Shown here: piece by piece, positions 44,746 to 54,400 of the stretch | How positions within the stretch are numbered: position 1 is the first letter of the stretch | Layout of the letters: the number at the start of each line of letters is the position of its first letter | NCBI GenBank assembly: GCA_963824225.1 | Contig: CAWGOF010000003.1 | Span: 2,418,001 to 2,482,000, forward strand | Reading direction: 5' to 3' | Origin: CAWGOF01 sp963824225 | Lineage (GTDB): Bacteria > Acidobacteriota > Polarisedimenticolia > Polarisedimenticolales > Polarisedimenticolaceae | Length of the DNA: 64,000 nt | Program-made: the position numbers and the translations under genes | Notes under the pieces: generated by a model | The model's database searches: none | Told to the model about the DNA's origin: nothing | The model's input: the letters and a program-made list of their open reading frames with translations, nothing else

Positions 44746-46019
44746 GGTCCCGGCACGCCTGCGCGACCCGGCCGATCGCGATCACGTACGCCGCATCGCG
44801 CATGTACAGCTTCTGCTGGCGCGCGAGCTCGCTCGACCGCGTGGAACGCCGCGGTCATCTTCACGTCGAGCTTCGCCAGCACCTCGTCCCGCTCCCAGAA
44901 GTAGTTCGTGTTGCTCTGCACCTGCTCGAAGTAGCTGCACGTGACTCCGCCGGCATTGGCCAGGAAGTCCGGAAGGACGAAGACGCCGCGCTCCTTCAGC
45001 ACCGCGTCGGCGGCGGGAGAGGTCGGCCCGTTCGCCCCTTCGGCCACGATGCGCACGCGCCGGCCGATCCCGGGCACGTTGTCGCCGGTGATCTGGTTCT
45101 CGAGCGCTGCCGGAATCAGGATGTCCACGTCCTGCTCGAGCCACGCATCCTGGCTCAGGATCTCGTAGCCCAGGTCGCGCGCCTTGCCCTTGTCGATCCC
45201 GCCGAACCGGTCGGTCGCCGTGCGCAGGCGCTCCAGGTCGACACCGTCCCGCCGGACGAACGACCGGGCGGTCTGATCCTGCTGATCCCAGCAGGCGACG
45301 CAGATCACCTTGCCGCCGAGCTTCTGGTACAGCTCGATCGCGTACTGGGCCACGTTGCCGAACCCCTGGACGCTCGCCGTCGTGTCGGACGCGCGGATCC
45401 CCAGCTCCTTGAGCGCCTCGCGCAGCGCGAACACGACGCCGTAGCCCGTGGCCTCGGTCCGGCCGAGCGATCCGCCGAGACCGACCGGCTTCCCGGTGAT
45501 GAACCCCGGCTGGCGTCGTCCGTGGATCGTCTCGTACTCGTCGAGCATCCACAGCATGTGCTGGGCCGACGTCATGACGTCAGGCGCCGGCACGTCGCGG
45601 TCGGGCCCGACGTCGTGAGCGATCTGCCGGACCCAGCCGCGGCAGATCTGCTCCTGCTCGCGCTGCGACAGGTGGTGCGGGTCGCACACCACTCCGCCCT
45701 TCGCGCCGCCGAGCGGGATGTCGACGACCGCGCATTTCCAGGTCATCCACATCGACAGCGCCCGCACCGTGTCGAGGGTCTCGAGCGGGTGGAACCGGAT
45801 CCCGCCCTTCGACGGCCCGCGGGCGTCGTTGTGCTGGACGCGGAACCCGCGGAACACGCGCGTCGTGCCGTCGTCCATCCGTACGGGGATGGCGAACGAG
45901 TACTCGCGCAGGGGCCAGCGCAGGAGCTCGCGCGACGCCGGATCGAGCGCCAGCTTCTCGGCAACGCCGTCGAACTGGGCCTGTGCCATCTCGAACGGGT
46001 TGAACGACTTCGTCGCCAT
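44732..46019 (-). CDS. gdhA: Glu/Leu/Phe/Val family glutamate dehydrogenase (one frameshift near 3' end)
   Basis: Converts glutamate to 2-oxoglutarate and ammonia (or the reverse) with NAD(P). Catalytic and glutamate-binding motifs are clear: GFRVQHNDARGPSKGGIRFHP, VDIPLGGAKGGVV, DVPAPDVMTSAQHMLWMLDEY, and the dinucleotide motif VQGFGNVAQYAIELYQKLG. Near 44819 the frame slips one base: AAFHAVERARA is followed by QQKLYMRDAAYVIAIGRVAQACRDRGWV in the next frame, stopping at 44732. Corrected length is about 428 residues, normal for the family. NAD versus NADP preference is not clear from what I see. It is followed immediately by two PPDK_N proteins in a coupled arrangement. Confidence 0.93.
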
Positions 46020-46080
46020 GAGCGGCGTCCCTCCCCGGGGGCGGCTTGCGGATTCTACCGCGTTCTCAGACTCAGACCCG

Positions 46081-47289
46081 TCAACCGAGCGGCGTCGGGT
46101 TCCACCCGCGCAAGACCAACAGCACGAAGAACCCGAAGACGTAGGCCGGTGCGATGTACCAACCGTGGCGCAGCCAGTCCACGGCCGAGCGCACTTCGGG
46201 GAACTGGCTACTCAGCGCGACACCGGCCGAGGAGCCGAACCAGATCATCGAGCCGCCGAACCCGACCGCGTAGGCCAGCATGCCCCAATCGTACCCTCCC
46301 TGTTTCAGTGCCAGCGCGGTCAGTGGGATGTTGTCGAACACCGCGGACAGGAACCCCAGGCCGAACGTCGTCGTCCATGTCGCGGCAGGCAGGCGCTCGA
46401 CGGGCATCAGCGAGGCGCACAGCACGAGCGCGAGGAGGAACAGTGAGCCGCGGGCGGCCTCGGGCACGATCGACCACGCGGGCCGCCGCAACGTGGCTGC
46501 AAGAACGATCGCGACCCACACCGCGACCCCGATGAACGGGAATGCGCCTGCGCTCTCCGGGAACCGGATGTTGACCGCCACGTTGACCGTTATCGCCGCG
46601 ATCAGGATGAACCCTACGACACCGACGCGCACCCAGTCGATGGCGATCGACGCGCCCGGGTTCTTCTGGATCGGCTCGTATCGCTGCTGCTGGAGCGCTG
46701 CGGGCACACCGAACGCAACGAGCGCAGCGACCGCCGCGATGTAGGCCGGGAGCACGGCCAGCGGGCTCGCGCCGGCAATCCACATCATCGTCGTCGTGGT
46801 GTCCCCGACGACGCTGCCCGCTCCTCCCGCGTTCGACGCGGCGACGATCGCCGCAAGGTAGCCGACGTGCACACGACCGCGAAACACGGTTTGAGCGATC
46901 GCCCCGCCGATCAACGCGCCGGCGATGTTGTCGAGGAAGCCCGATAGTACGAATACCACCGCCAGCAGTGCGAACCCGCCCCGCCAGTCGTCGGGCAGGA
47001 AACCCGGCAAGACTCGAGACGCGCGGGTATCCTCGAAGTGCCGCGACAGGATGGCGAACCCGACCAAGAGGCCGAACAGGTTCGTCAGGATCACCCACTC
47101 GTGCTGCAAGTGGCTCGCCAGGCCCATGAGGCCCGGGCCGGTGTTGAAACCAACGAAAACGAGCTTGTAGGCGACGATCGCGCCGAGGCCAACGAGGGCT
47201 ACGCGCAGCGTGTGGTGGTGGAACAGCGCGACGCCGAGGAGCGTCAACCCGAAGAGAACGAATTCCACCGGCACGTTGGCGAGGCCCAT
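46081..47289 (-). CDS. NhaD/citrate-transporter-like ion transporter
   Basis: A 402-residue protein with about eleven hydrophobic segments. Family motifs of the ion transporter (IT) superfamily are visible: VFVLSGFLDNIAGALIGGAIAQ, NAGGAGSVVGDTTTTMMWIAG and FLSAVFDNIPLTALALKQGG, each with an Asn or Asp in a broken helix, as in NhaD Na+/H+ antiporters and SLC13-like carriers. Substrate assignment to Na+ or a dicarboxylate is not possible here. It lies 61 bp upstream of the GDH gene on the same strand and could head that operon; the gap holds no clear promoter that I can identify. Confidence 0.88.
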   Translation of the reverse strand: MGLANVPVEFVLFGLTLLGVALFHHHTLRVALVGLGAIVAYKLVFVGFNTGPGLMGLASHLQHEWVILTNLFGLLVGFAILSRHFEDTRASRVLPGFLPDDWRGGFALLAVVFVLSGFLDNIAGALIGGAIAQTVFRGRVHVGYLAAIVAASNAGGAGSVVGDTTTTMMWIAGASPLAVLPAYIAAVAALVAFGVPAALQQQRYEPIQKNPGASIAIDWVRVGVVGFILIAAITVNVAVNIRFPESAGAFPFIGVAVWVAIVLAATLRRPAWSIVPEAARGSLFLLALVLCASLMPVERLPAATWTTTFGLGFLSAVFDNIPLTALALKQGGYDWGMLAYAVGFGGSMIWFGSSAGVALSSQFPEVRSAVDWLRHGWYIAPAYVFGFFVLLVLRGWNPTPLG

Positions 47290-47397
47290 GGGCCCCCGAA
47301 GCTAGGCGAGGAGGCCACAACCCGCAACCTTTCGTTCCGGCCGCGGCCTGGCCCCGACCCGCACCGGACCCCATATTCGGGGCCGGAGGGGACACCG

Positions 47398-47934
47398 ATG
47401 GCACGGATCGGCGGAGCTGTGCTTCTCGCGGGCTTGTGCGGAGCCGGACTCGTCGCATGCACGGGAACCACCGAGGAAAGCGCCGGGAAGCGCTGGGCCA
47501 CGGGCGACGTGACGATCGATGGCCGGCACTACGCCGTGCTCGACGTGGCGCTCGAGATCGAGCCCGGCGAGGAGGGGTACTATTCGATCCACGCCGCACC
47601 GTCGCCCGCTACGGACGTGGATTGCGTGGACGGGCTGGCTGGCGGAATGGCACTCTACGGCCCGATCCCCCCGTCCGTGAAGCGCGTCGAGGACCTGGCC
47701 GGGAAGCGCCTGCCGGTCGAGTTCTCGGGCGACGGCGACGACGCGAACCTGTGCTTCGTCGGCACGGAGGGCTTGCTCGGCGCGCGCGACGCGTGGGTCA
47801 CGATCGAGGCGGTCGACGGCGACAGGGCGAGATTCCGGATGTCGGGCGAGTTCGAACTGTACGACGACGGGGTGCAGGTCTCGACGCTCCTGGCCTCGGC
47901 CCGCGGGACCGCCCAGATCGTGGGCGCGCCCTAG
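47398..47934 (+). CDS. Lipoprotein of unknown function
   Basis: A 178-residue protein with a GGAGGG Shine-Dalgarno 7 nt before the ATG and a type II signal peptide ending LVAC (Cys at residue 21). The mature region has DVALEIEPGEEGYYSIHAAPSPATDVDCVDG and LCFVGTEG, with two Cys that may form a disulfide, and an acidic C-terminal half. No domain is recognised. It diverges from the antiporter gene (108 bp spacer). Confidence 0.72.
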   Translation: MARIGGAVLLAGLCGAGLVACTGTTEESAGKRWATGDVTIDGRHYAVLDVALEIEPGEEGYYSIHAAPSPATDVDCVDGLAGGMALYGPIPPSVKRVEDLAGKRLPVEFSGDGDDANLCFVGTEGLLGARDAWVTIEAVDGDRARFRMSGEFELYDDGVQVSTLLASARGTAQIVGAP

Positions 47935-48005
47935 GCCGGACCCGTGGCGCCGGAGCGCAGGGCCGGTGTAGCCTGCGCATTCCACCCCCTCGAAGGGAGC
48001 GCCGC

Positions 48006-50132
48006 ATGCGTGGGATCGTCGTCGTGCTCGTGCCCGTAGGAGTGTTGTCGTTGATCGCCCCGACGCTCGCCGACGCCCCGCCTGGCCCGAAGCCTCCGGT
48101 GGCCAAGGTCGTGCCGACGCGCCTCGAGCAGCACGGCGACGTACGCATCGACAACTACCACTGGCTCAAGGACCGGGACAACCCCGATGTGCTGCGGTAT
48201 CTCGAGGCCGAGAACGCGTACACCGCGGGCGTGATGGCCCCGACGAAGCCGCTCCAGGAGACGTTGTTCCGCGAGTTCAAGGCGCGGATCAAGCAGACCG
48301 ACGTGACGGTGCCGTACCGCAAGGACGACTACTACTACTACTCCAAGACCGAAGACAAGAAGAACTACCCGATCTACTGTCGCCGGAAGGGGTCGACCGA
48401 GGCGCCCGAGCAGGTGATGCTCGACGTGAACCGCATCGCCGAGGGACACAAGTTCTGCTCGGCGCGGCCGGCGGAGGTCAACCCGGCGCAGGACATCCTG
48501 GCCTACGGGGTCGACCTGGTCGGCCGCCGGTTCTACACGTTGCAGTTCAAGAACCTGACGACGGGCGAGCTCCTCCCGGACGCGATCCGCGACGTCACGG
48601 GCAACATGGCCTGGGCCAACGACAACAAGACGTTGCTGTACACGAAGCAGGACCCGACGACGCTCCGCTCGTACCGCGTGTACCGGCACGTCCTGGGCAC
48701 CGACCCCGCGCAGGACGAGCTGGTGTTCGAGGAGCAGGACGAAACGTTCAACACGTTCGTGTTCAAGACCAAGTCGAAGAAGTACCTGATGATCGTGTCG
48801 GCCCAGACGCTGAGCACCGAGTTCCGGTACCTCGACGCCGACCGACCGAGAGAGACGCCGCGAGTGTTCGAGCCGCGCCGGCGAGACCACGAGTACGGCG
48901 TGGACCACTACGGCGATTCGTTCTATATCCGGACGAACCACGAGGCCAAGAACTTCCGCCTGATGAAGACCCCGGTGAGTGAGACCGGCCTGGCCCACTG
49001 GACGGAAGTCCTGCCCCATCGCACCGACGTGCTGCTCGAAGGGTTCGAGATATTCCGGGACTACCTGGTCGTGTCCGAGCGCAAGGCCGGCCTGCTGCAG
49101 CTGCGCATCCGGCCGTGGTCCGGGAGCGCCGAGCACTACGTCGATTTCGGCGAGCCGGCGTACGTCGCGTTTCCGGGGGCGAACTTCCAGTTCGACACGG
49201 CGGTCCTGCGGTTCAACTACTCGTCGATGACCACGCCGTCCTCGGTCTACGACTACGACATGGCCACGCGGGAGAAGAAGCTCCTCAAGCGCGACGAAGT
49301 TCTGGGCGGCTTCGATGCGAAGAACTACCGCACCGAGCGGATCCTCGTGACCGGGCGCGACGGCAGCCAGGTCCCCGTGTCGCTCGTGTACCGCTTGCCG
49401 TTCAAGAAGGATGGCCTCGCGACCCGCTGCTGGTCTACGGCTACGGCTCGTACGGCGCGAGCATGGATCCGGGGTTCGATCCGTTCCGCATCAGCCTGCT
49501 CGACCGCGGATTCGTCTACGCCATGGCCCACATCCGCGGCGGGCGAGGAGCTGGGTCGCGCGTGGTACGAGAACGGCAAGCTGCTGCACAAGAAGAACAC
49601 GTTCAACGACTTCATCGACTGCACCGAGCACCTCGTCGCCGCGAAGTACGGAGATCCAAAGCGTGTCTTCGCCTGGGGCGGTAGCGCCGGGGGGCTCCTC
49701 GTGGGCGCGGTCGTGACGATGCGCCCGACGCTGTGGGCCGGCGCGATCGCCGAGGTCCCGTTCGTCGATGTGGTTACGACGATGCTCGACGACAGCATCC
49801 CGCTGACGACGGGCGAGTTCGACGAGTGGGGCGATCCGAAGGACAAGAAGTACTACGACTACATGCTGTCGTACTCGCCGTACGATCAGACGCGTCCCGG
49901 CGAGTATCCGAACCTGCTCGTGACGACCGGCCTCAACGACTCCCAGGTCCAGTACTGGGAGCCGGCGAAATGGGTCGCCAAGCTGCGCGCAGTCAAGACC
50001 GACCAGCACAAAGTCCTGCTCCAGACCGAGATGTCGGCCGGTCACGGGGGCCTGTCGGGCCGCGACGATCGGTACCGGGAGCGCGCGTTCCGCTACGCGT
50101 TCCTGCTCGACGCCGCCGGCATTCGCAGCTAG
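48006..50132 (+). CDS. ptrB: Oligopeptidase B (S9A prolyl oligopeptidase family), exported; two frameshifts
   Basis: An N-terminal signal-like segment (VVVLVPVGVLSLIAPTLADA) precedes the propeller domain (DNYHWLKDRDNPDVLRYLEAENAY, YYYYSKTEDKKNYPIYCRR). The C-terminal alpha/beta-hydrolase has DPLLVYGYGSYGASMDPGFDP, the nucleophile motif WGGSAGGLL, the Asp in TGLNDSQVQYWEPAKWVAKLR and the His in SAGHGG. Near 49430 the frame shifts by +2 (or -1), and near 49542 by +1, so the frame is restored. The intervening protein is read from a second frame. Corrected length is about 707 residues, normal for the family. Oligopeptidase B cleaves short peptides after Arg or Lys. The symbol is by family similarity. 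Confidence 0.87.
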   Translation: MRGIVVVLVPVGVLSLIAPTLADAPPGPKPPVAKVVPTRLEQHGDVRIDNYHWLKDRDNPDVLRYLEAENAYTAGVMAPTKPLQETLFREFKARIKQTDVTVPYRKDDYYYYSKTEDKKNYPIYCRRKGSTEAPEQVMLDVNRIAEGHKFCSARPAEVNPAQDILAYGVDLVGRRFYTLQFKNLTTGELLPDAIRDVTGNMAWANDNKTLLYTKQDPTTLRSYRVYRHVLGTDPAQDELVFEEQDETFNTFVFKTKSKKYLMIVSAQTLSTEFRYLDADRPRETPRVFEPRRRDHEYGVDHYGDSFYIRTNHEAKNFRLMKTPVSETGLAHWTEVLPHRTDVLLEGFEIFRDYLVVSERKAGLLQLRIRPWSGSAEHYVDFGEPAYVAFPGANFQFDTAVLRFNYSSMTTPSSVYDYDMATREKKLLKRDEVLGGFDAKNYRTERILVTGRDGSQVPVSLVYRLPFKKDGLATRCWSTATARTARAWIRGSIRSASACSTADSSTPWPTSAAGEELGRAWYENGKLLHKKNTFNDFIDCTEHLVAAKYGDPKRVFAWGGSAGGLLVGAVVTMRPTLWAGAIAEVPFVDVVTTMLDDSIPLTTGEFDEWGDPKDKKYYDYMLSYSPYDQTRPGEYPNLLVTTGLNDSQVQYWEPAKWVAKLRAVKTDQHKVLLQTEMSAGHGGLSGRDDRYRERAFRYAFLLDAAGIRS

Positions 50133-50161
50133 GACCGCCGGTTCGGGGTAGATTCCCCCCG

Positions 50162-51388
50162 ATGATCGCTCCGGGCTGCCGGTTCTGCGGGTCGGAGTCG
50201 CTGCGCACGTTCGTCGACCTCGGCCCGTCCCCGCTGTGCAACCGCCAGGTTCTCCCCGAGCGGGCGCACGAGCCCGAGCCGTTCTACCCGCTGCACGCCA
50301 AGCTCTGCGAGCGGTGCTTCCTGGTCCAGCTCGAGGAGCTGGTCAGCCCGCAGGAGATCTTCGGCGAGTACGGCTACTTCTCGTCGTACTCGTCGACGTG
50401 GATCGAGCACTCGCGAGCGTACGCCGAGATGGCAGTTCACCGGTTCGAGCTGACCGGGACGAGCCTGGTCGTCGAGATCGCGAGCAACGACGGCTACCTG
50501 CTTCAGCACTTCGTCGACCGTGGGATCCCGGTCCTGGGGTGCGAGCCCGCCCGCAACATCGCTCGCGTGGCGATCGACAAGGGGATACGGACGACGACGG
50601 AGTTCTTCGGCACCGCGTGCGCCGAGCGGATCGCCGAGGAGGTCGGGCGGGCCGACCTGCTCGTGGCCAACAACGTCCTGGCTCACGTCCCGGCGCTCAA
50701 CGACTTCGTCGAAGGGCTGCGGATCCTGCTCGCGCCATCGGGCGTCGCGACCCTGGAGTTCCCGCACCTCCTACGCCTGATCGACGGCAACCAGTTCGAC
50801 ACGATCTACCACGAGCATTTCTCGTATTTCAGCTTCTCGACGGTCGAGGCGGTGTTCTCGGCCCACGGCCTCGCGCTGTTCGACGTCGACGAGCTCCCGA
50901 CCCACGGCGGCTCGCTCCGGATCTATGCGAGTCACTCGGGCTCGAGGCCGGAGACCCCGCGCGTGCGCGCCCTGCGCGCGGCGGAGCAGGAGTGGGGCGT
51001 GCGATCGCCCGCGCCGTACGCCGCCTTCGAGCAGCGGGTCCATGCGACCAAGCGCCAGATCCTCGATCTCCTGATCCGGCTCAAGGACGAAGGACGGCGG
51101 ATCGTCGGCTACGGCTCGCCGGGCAAGGGGAACACGCTGCTCAACTACTGCGGGATCCGGACCGATTTCCTCGACTACACCGTCGATCGGAACCCGTATA
51201 AGCAGGGCACTCTGACACCCGGCACCCGCATCCCCGTCGTTGCGCCCGAGCGGATCTTCGAGACGCGGCCGGACTACATCCTCGTGCTGCCGTGGAACCT
51301 CGAGGACGAGATCGCGAGCCAGCTCCAGGCGGTCCGGAGCTGGGGCTGCCGGTTCATCGTCCCTATCCCGACCGTGCGTGTGCGCTAA
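50162..51388 (+). CDS. Sugar C-methyltransferase (TylCIII/NovU-like)
   Basis: A 408-residue protein with the three-part architecture of deoxysugar C-methyltransferases. The N-terminal zinc site has CRFCGSESL...CNRQ...CERC. The central SAM domain has VVEIASNDGYLLQHFVDRG and LLVANNVLAHVPALNDFVEGL, and the IYHEHFSYFSFSTVEAVFSAHGLALFDVDELPTHGGSLRIYASH segment carries the conserved Tyr-His pairs. The C-terminal domain has GYGSPGKGNTLLNYCGI. Relatives C-methylate dTDP-keto-deoxysugars at C3. It leads the sugar locus that continues through rfbC and the SAF oxidoreductase. Confidence 0.92.
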   Translation: MIAPGCRFCGSESLRTFVDLGPSPLCNRQVLPERAHEPEPFYPLHAKLCERCFLVQLEELVSPQEIFGEYGYFSSYSSTWIEHSRAYAEMAVHRFELTGTSLVVEIASNDGYLLQHFVDRGIPVLGCEPARNIARVAIDKGIRTTTEFFGTACAERIAEEVGRADLLVANNVLAHVPALNDFVEGLRILLAPSGVATLEFPHLLRLIDGNQFDTIYHEHFSYFSFSTVEAVFSAHGLALFDVDELPTHGGSLRIYASHSGSRPETPRVRALRAAEQEWGVRSPAPYAAFEQRVHATKRQILDLLIRLKDEGRRIVGYGSPGKGNTLLNYCGIRTDFLDYTVDRNPYKQGTLTPGTRIPVVAPERIFETRPDYILVLPWNLEDEIASQLQAVRSWGCRFIVPIPTVRVR

Positions 51389-51493
51389 GTACATGAAAAG
51401 CAGGCACTTCTTGCCAGGCCCGCTGATCCCTGCGGCCAGCGCGGGGTGCCTTTGGTAGATTCACGTCTGGCACGTTAGCGTCCGAGGCCTCCG

Positions 51494-54400
51494 TTGCATC
51501 GTCGGCTGCCATGGCTCGCGGCCTGTCTGGCAGTGTCCTGCCTGGCTTCGGGGGCGGGGGCGGAGACGTTCGTCGACCCATCCTTCTCGTCCGAGCTCGT
51601 GACGGTCCTCGGTCAGTACAAGCCGGTCGGTCTCGCGTGGTCGCCCGACGGGGACATGTTCATCCTGCAGCGCGATGGCGTCGTTCGCGTGTTCGCTGGC
51701 GGACAGCTCCTGCCCGCGCCGTTCCTCGACTTCAGCGCGAAGGTCAACACGTACCTCGATCGCGGAATGCTCGGCATCGCCCTGCACCCGGACTTCGAGC
51801 ACAACGGCTACGTCTACCTGACTTACGTCCACGAACCGCTCGGCAATACCTCGGACGCCGGACCCAAGCTCGCGCGCCTGGTGCGCGTGACCGCCGACCC
51901 GGCGAACCACCACGTGGCGCTGCCGGGCAGCGAGGTCGTGCTGATCGGCGATCTGCCCTCGTCGTACCCCGCCCATTCGATCGGTGCGGTGCGGTTCGCG
52001 CCGGACGGAACGCTGTTCCTCGGCAATGGAGACGGCGCCGCCCCGCAGCGCTCCCAGGCGGGATCGCTCGAGGCGCTGTCGCTCGACAGCTATCGGGGCA
52101 AGCTCCTGCGGGTCAACGCCGATGGCGCCGCGCCCGGTGACAACCCGTTCGACGACGGGACGAACTCGATCCGCTCGAAGGTTTGGGCCTACGGCCTGCG
52201 GAACCCGTTCCGCTTCGCGCTCCATCCGACGACCGGCGAGCCGTTCATCGGAGACGTCGGGTGGGATACGTGGGAGGAGATCGACCACGGGCCGCCCGGG
52301 AGCAACTTCGGCTGGCCGTGCTACGAGGGTCCCGATCCCCAGGAGTTCTACTCGGTCGATTTCCCGAGCACGTGCGCCCTCGTTCCGCCCTCCTCGATCA
52401 TCGCCCCCGCGTTCACGTACTCGCACGGCGACCGGCCGCCGGTGCCGGGGGCGATCGTCGCCGGCGATTCGGTGACCGCGGGCACGTTCTATACGGGCGA
52501 GGCCTACCCGTCGACGTACGCGGGCAACTTCTTCTTCGCCGACTACGTCGCCGGCTGGCTGATGCGGATGGAGCTCGATCCGGGCGGGGACGTGTCCGGG
52601 GTCGAGCCGTTCGCGGACGGGCTCGACGGTCCCGTGGCGATCGAGATGGGTCCCGACGGTCTCCTGTACTACGCGTCGTTCGTGTCGGGCGAGATCCGGC
52701 GGATCCGCCATCTCGGACCGACCGCGGTCGCCTCGGCCAGTCCGGCCCACGGCTTCTCGCCGCTGAGCGTGGCGTTCTCGAGCAGCGGATCGGCTCCTGG
52801 GCCAGGCGGCTCCTACCTGTGGGAGTTCGACGACGGAGCGACCTCCACTGCGCCGAACCCGTCCCATACCTACGTCTCGGGAACGGTCAAGACCTACGAC
52901 GCGCGCCTGACCGTCACCGACGCTTCGGCGAGATCGTCGACCGCGCACGTCGCGATCACGATCAACAGCGTTCCGCCCACGCCCCAGATCTCATCTCCGC
53001 CGAGCGGATCGAGCGTCCTGCCGGGCGAGATCGTCGGCTTTTCGGGCTCGGCCTTCGATCCCGAGGACGGCGGCCTGTCGCGCTCGAAGCTCACGTGGAC
53101 GATCGTGCTGCACCACGATGCGCACGTCCACACCGTGGTGACCGCGGCCGGTGTGTACCAAGGCAGCTTCCAGGCCGAGTACCACGGGACCGGCTCCTAT
53201 TTCTACGAGATCGAGCTGCGCGCCGTCGATTCGAGCGGCCTCGCGAGCGTGGTCACCCGCACCGTGTCCCTGCTTCCCGACACGATGGCGCCCACCGCTC
53301 CCGGCTCGACGAGCGCCGTTCCCGTGGGACCGGGCCGCATCGACCTCGCGTGGATACCGGCCTACGACCTCGGCGGGATCGCCGGTTACCGCGTCGAGCG
53401 CTGTGTCGGAGCGGGGTGCACGACCTTCGCCGCGCTGGCGACCGTGGCGTCGCCGAGCTTCGCCGACGGCGGTCTGGCCCCGTCGACCGTCTACCGGTAC
53501 CGGGTTCGCGCGGTCGACCCGACCGGCAACCTCGGCCCGTATGCGTCGGTGGCCCAGGCGACGACCCCGGCGGCGAGCGGCCCCGCGGGACTCGTCGCCT
53601 CCTATCCGTTCGACGAGGGCTCGGGGACGACGGCCCACGACACGACCGGTCACGGGCACGACGGCACGGTCGTCGGCGCGGCGTGGGATGCAAACGGAAA
53701 GACCGGCGGCTGCCTGGACTTCGGCGGCGGCGGCGATCTGGTCCAGATCCCGGCCTCGCCGGCGCTCGACTTCACCACCGGCGCGACGACCGAGGCCTGG
53801 GTCTTCCCGACGACCTCCCTCACCGGGTGGGCCAGCGTCGTCCAGCACGCGATCAACGACTACTTCCTGCACGCGAGCCATGCCGCGGGTGCGATGCGTC
53901 CGGCGGTCGGCATCACGACGGGCTCGCAGATCCAGTGGATCGGATCGACCTCCCCGATTCCGGTGGGCACGTGGACCCACCTCGCGATGACCTACGGCGG
54001 CGGCGCGCTGCGGCTGTACATCAACGGGGCCCAGGCGGTCAGCACGATGTTGCCCAACGGGATCACGGCGACGTCGAACCAGGTGACGGTGGGCGGAAAC
54101 GTCCCGTACGGCGAGTACTTCCGCGGCCGCATCGACGACGTCCGGTTGTACAATCGCGCCCTCTCGGCGTCCGAGATCCAGGCCGACATGCTGGCACCGG
54201 CAGCGCCGGCCTCGAGCGCCCCACCCGTCGTGCCCGACGGGAGCGGCGGCCCGGCCATGACCGTGGCCAAGAACAACCCGGCGGGAAGCTCGCTCCTCCT
54301 GACGTGGGACGAGGCGTCGTGCGCCGGGCCGTTCGGACACCGCGTGATCTACGGTGGCGGATCCCAGTTCCCGTCGTCGCACCTCGGGGTTTTCGGCATG

